This document shows, in pieces, positions 63,601 to 64,000 of a stretch of 64,000 nt of DNA. The DNA comes from Proteobacteria bacterium ST_bin12 (GTDB taxonomy: Bacteria; Pseudomonadota; Gammaproteobacteria; Burkholderiales; Methylophilaceae): the NCBI GenBank assembly GCA_002083635.1, contig MSXP01000007.1, forward strand, positions 284,087-348,086, read 5' to 3'. The first letter of the stretch is position 1. Every line of letters starts with the position of its first letter. Position numbers and translations under genes: made by a program. The notes under the pieces are model-generated. The model was not told the DNA's origin and ran no database searches. It was given only the letters and a program-made list of their open reading frames with translations.

Positions 63601-64000
63601 ATAAATCCTGCAACACTAGTTGCTCCTGTACCCACACCATTACCCGAAGCGGCAGTGAGGCCACCGCCATTGGTGGTAATATTTCCTGCACTGGTTGTAA
63701 TGTTAATTGACCCCGCATTGCCACCGCGTGCGTCAGGCCCAGCACCACTATTGCCATTGGCTGATACAGCGCGAATATTGATGTTTCCCGCGGCGGTAAT
63801 ATTAACTGCGGCGCCGTTTCCACCTGGCTGATTTGTACCGTTTGCGTTAAGGCCGCTAGCCGAAATTATTGCAGCGGCAGCAGTAGTAATTGAGTTGCCA
63901 GACAAAGTAATTACACCTGCATTTTTGCCTGCGCCAGCGGAACTGCCGCCGCCACTGTTAACAACTGCGTTTAACGTCAGCAATCCGCTTGCTGTAGCGC
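60624..64000 (-). CDS. TpsA filamentous adhesin, C-terminal part (partial)
   Basis: The frame is open from the right edge to the stop at 60624, 1124 codons here. The signal peptide and the TPS secretion domain lie outside the window. It is very rich in Gly, Asn, Thr and Ala. The right-hand part repeats a roughly 160-residue unit of beta-helix strands, each starting near GGNAGSI and containing VGTGATSxxGFxxVxNTSAxG and GGNGG. Three MBG-like domains follow (TLTFTSTDIAKNYG, LTITANNQTKTYGDTFTF, LTITANNATKAQGAANP). The end is a short Cys-containing tail. It is a candidate surface adhesin or biofilm protein. Confidence 0.85.
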   Translation of the reverse strand, partial: ATASGLLTLNAVVNSGGGSSAGAGKNAGVITLSGNSITTAAAAIISASGLNANGTNQPGGNGAAVNITAAGNINIRAVSANGNSGAGPDARGGNAGSINITTSAGNITTNGGGLTAASGNGVGTGATSVAGFINVNNTSAAGTINTGALSTAGAANSIGGNINVTGNGAVTLGTVTTTAGNATGTRAGLNAGNVTITGAARNIGIITANGGNGSGANQAGGNGGVVSVTGSGLLTAAAITTNGGNGAAGNAKGGNAGSITLATSNGNLNATGLLTARTGTGAGTGADSTQGFVSVTNTSATGSVSVNAVDTRGQTNGHGGNLTISGNAAVTVTNSIQTSGAAVTGNRVGRNGGTVSISGGSVTTNTINTTATAGIGANRAGGDAGVVTVNAINSTVSVNNITATGGNGANTNGNGGNGGSVSLNAANGSTVSIRDINTTGGNRAGTGTAGAGGNITLADNALLAANSTLTSTGGNAGVGAGGAINFNGTVNTNGVARTLTINSNGTTTFAGAIGNTNALSTLTTNATGSTVINGGSVRTTGVQTYNDAVTLGAATTFTTTNSNVNFASSINANSNNVVVAAGTGTLTANNAANNFSNLAVTASSANVRDANAIVLGATNVTGAYTLQTAGNITQTAALTTGGASTFNAGATGDITLNTATNNFNSVAVTSARNVSLVDSNALTVNASTVASIAARTLIGNLTLGGNIAASGIGDAITLVSAANFLNPGNRTLSTPSGRWLIYANMHTGNTFGGLNSGNQAIYGRSFPTATAETGNRYVFANSPTLTFTSTDIAKNYGVDATAAVANAYEVTGFVNAATFGNVFTQDTVANTTTGAPTVTSTGSAATASVAGSPYAITVDIAPVTFTNGYTGAVASTGELTVNAAALTITANNQTKTYGDTFTFAGTEFTSTGLANGETIGSVTLGSAGAANTANVAGSPYDITINNATAGTFNANNYSISYVEGVLEVDPASLTITANNATKAQGAANPAFSSTIAGFVNGENESVLVGMLEHTTAAVNSSPVGTYTITPSGVTADNYFISFVDGILEVTSPAPTGSNISAFNNATTRPEQALQTCNQQGASQAMINGLDEFGVDDVDYQSSISQPQVGGVIANGLAGASCSTL

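Noticed and set aside
61807..63831. Several long plus-strand frames of 186-244 codons
   Set aside because: They are shadows of the low-complexity TpsA gene. The composition (Val/Ala/Pro/Leu) only mirrors Gly/Asn/Thr codons.

Overview
The window looks like the chromosome of a low-GC (about 40%) betaproteobacterium, most likely a methylotroph of the Methylophilaceae (Methylotenera-like). That placement is an inference from gene content: a Pil-Chp cluster, a sigma factor/DUF3619/DUF3106 operon of betaproteobacterial type, PEP-CTERM proteins and a two-partner secretion locus. There are no insertion sequences, rRNA genes, CRISPR arrays or prophage genes. Two tRNA genes are present.

Layout. 1-5810 (minus): twitching-motility chemosensory operon pilG-pilH-pilI-pilJ-chpA (chpA runs off the left edge), followed by a divergent FIST sensor gene and tpx. 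7974-12273 (minus): RNA and nucleotide housekeeping operon (RNase II-family nuclease, spermidine-synthase-like protein, RlmL-like methyltransferase, MazG-like pyrophosphohydrolase). 12452-15321 (plus): zinc module of zur, two perfect palindromic operators and two COG0523 GTPases. 15427-17644: AT-rich pair, a SAF-domain dehydrogenase and a GT61-like glycosyltransferase. 17756-31135 (minus): alpha-2-macroglobulin, small membrane protein, PBP1C, HrpA helicase and a TonB-like protein.

31298-39011 (minus): an extracellular nucleic-acid-degrading region made of two similarly built cassettes. Each has a large exported enzyme with an RTX-type C-terminus (ExeM/NucH-like DNase; 5'-nucleotidase) followed by one PEP-CTERM protein. 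A shared box lies upstream of both enzymes and a 48-codon gene precedes the first. Together they could take extracellular DNA to nucleotides and then to nucleosides plus phosphate.

39112-44235: methyltransferase, a repeat-rich secreted protein, the sigma/DUF3619/DUF3106 operon, a DUF2490 protein and the GTPase YlqF, with a long inverted repeat upstream of ylqF. 44317-48491 (plus): a short KdpD-like kinase, KdpE-like regulator and Kup potassium transporter; an identical 20-bp element precedes both kdpD-like and kup. 48565-52659 (minus): a class III nucleotide cyclase and two membrane diguanylate cyclases. 52812-57681 (plus): rep helicase, a VapBC toxin-antitoxin pair, uup and tRNA-Arg(CCT). 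57759-58718: peroxiredoxin, small lipoprotein, tRNA-Leu(TAA). 58902-64000 (minus): TpsB transporter and its large TpsA adhesin, which runs off the right edge.
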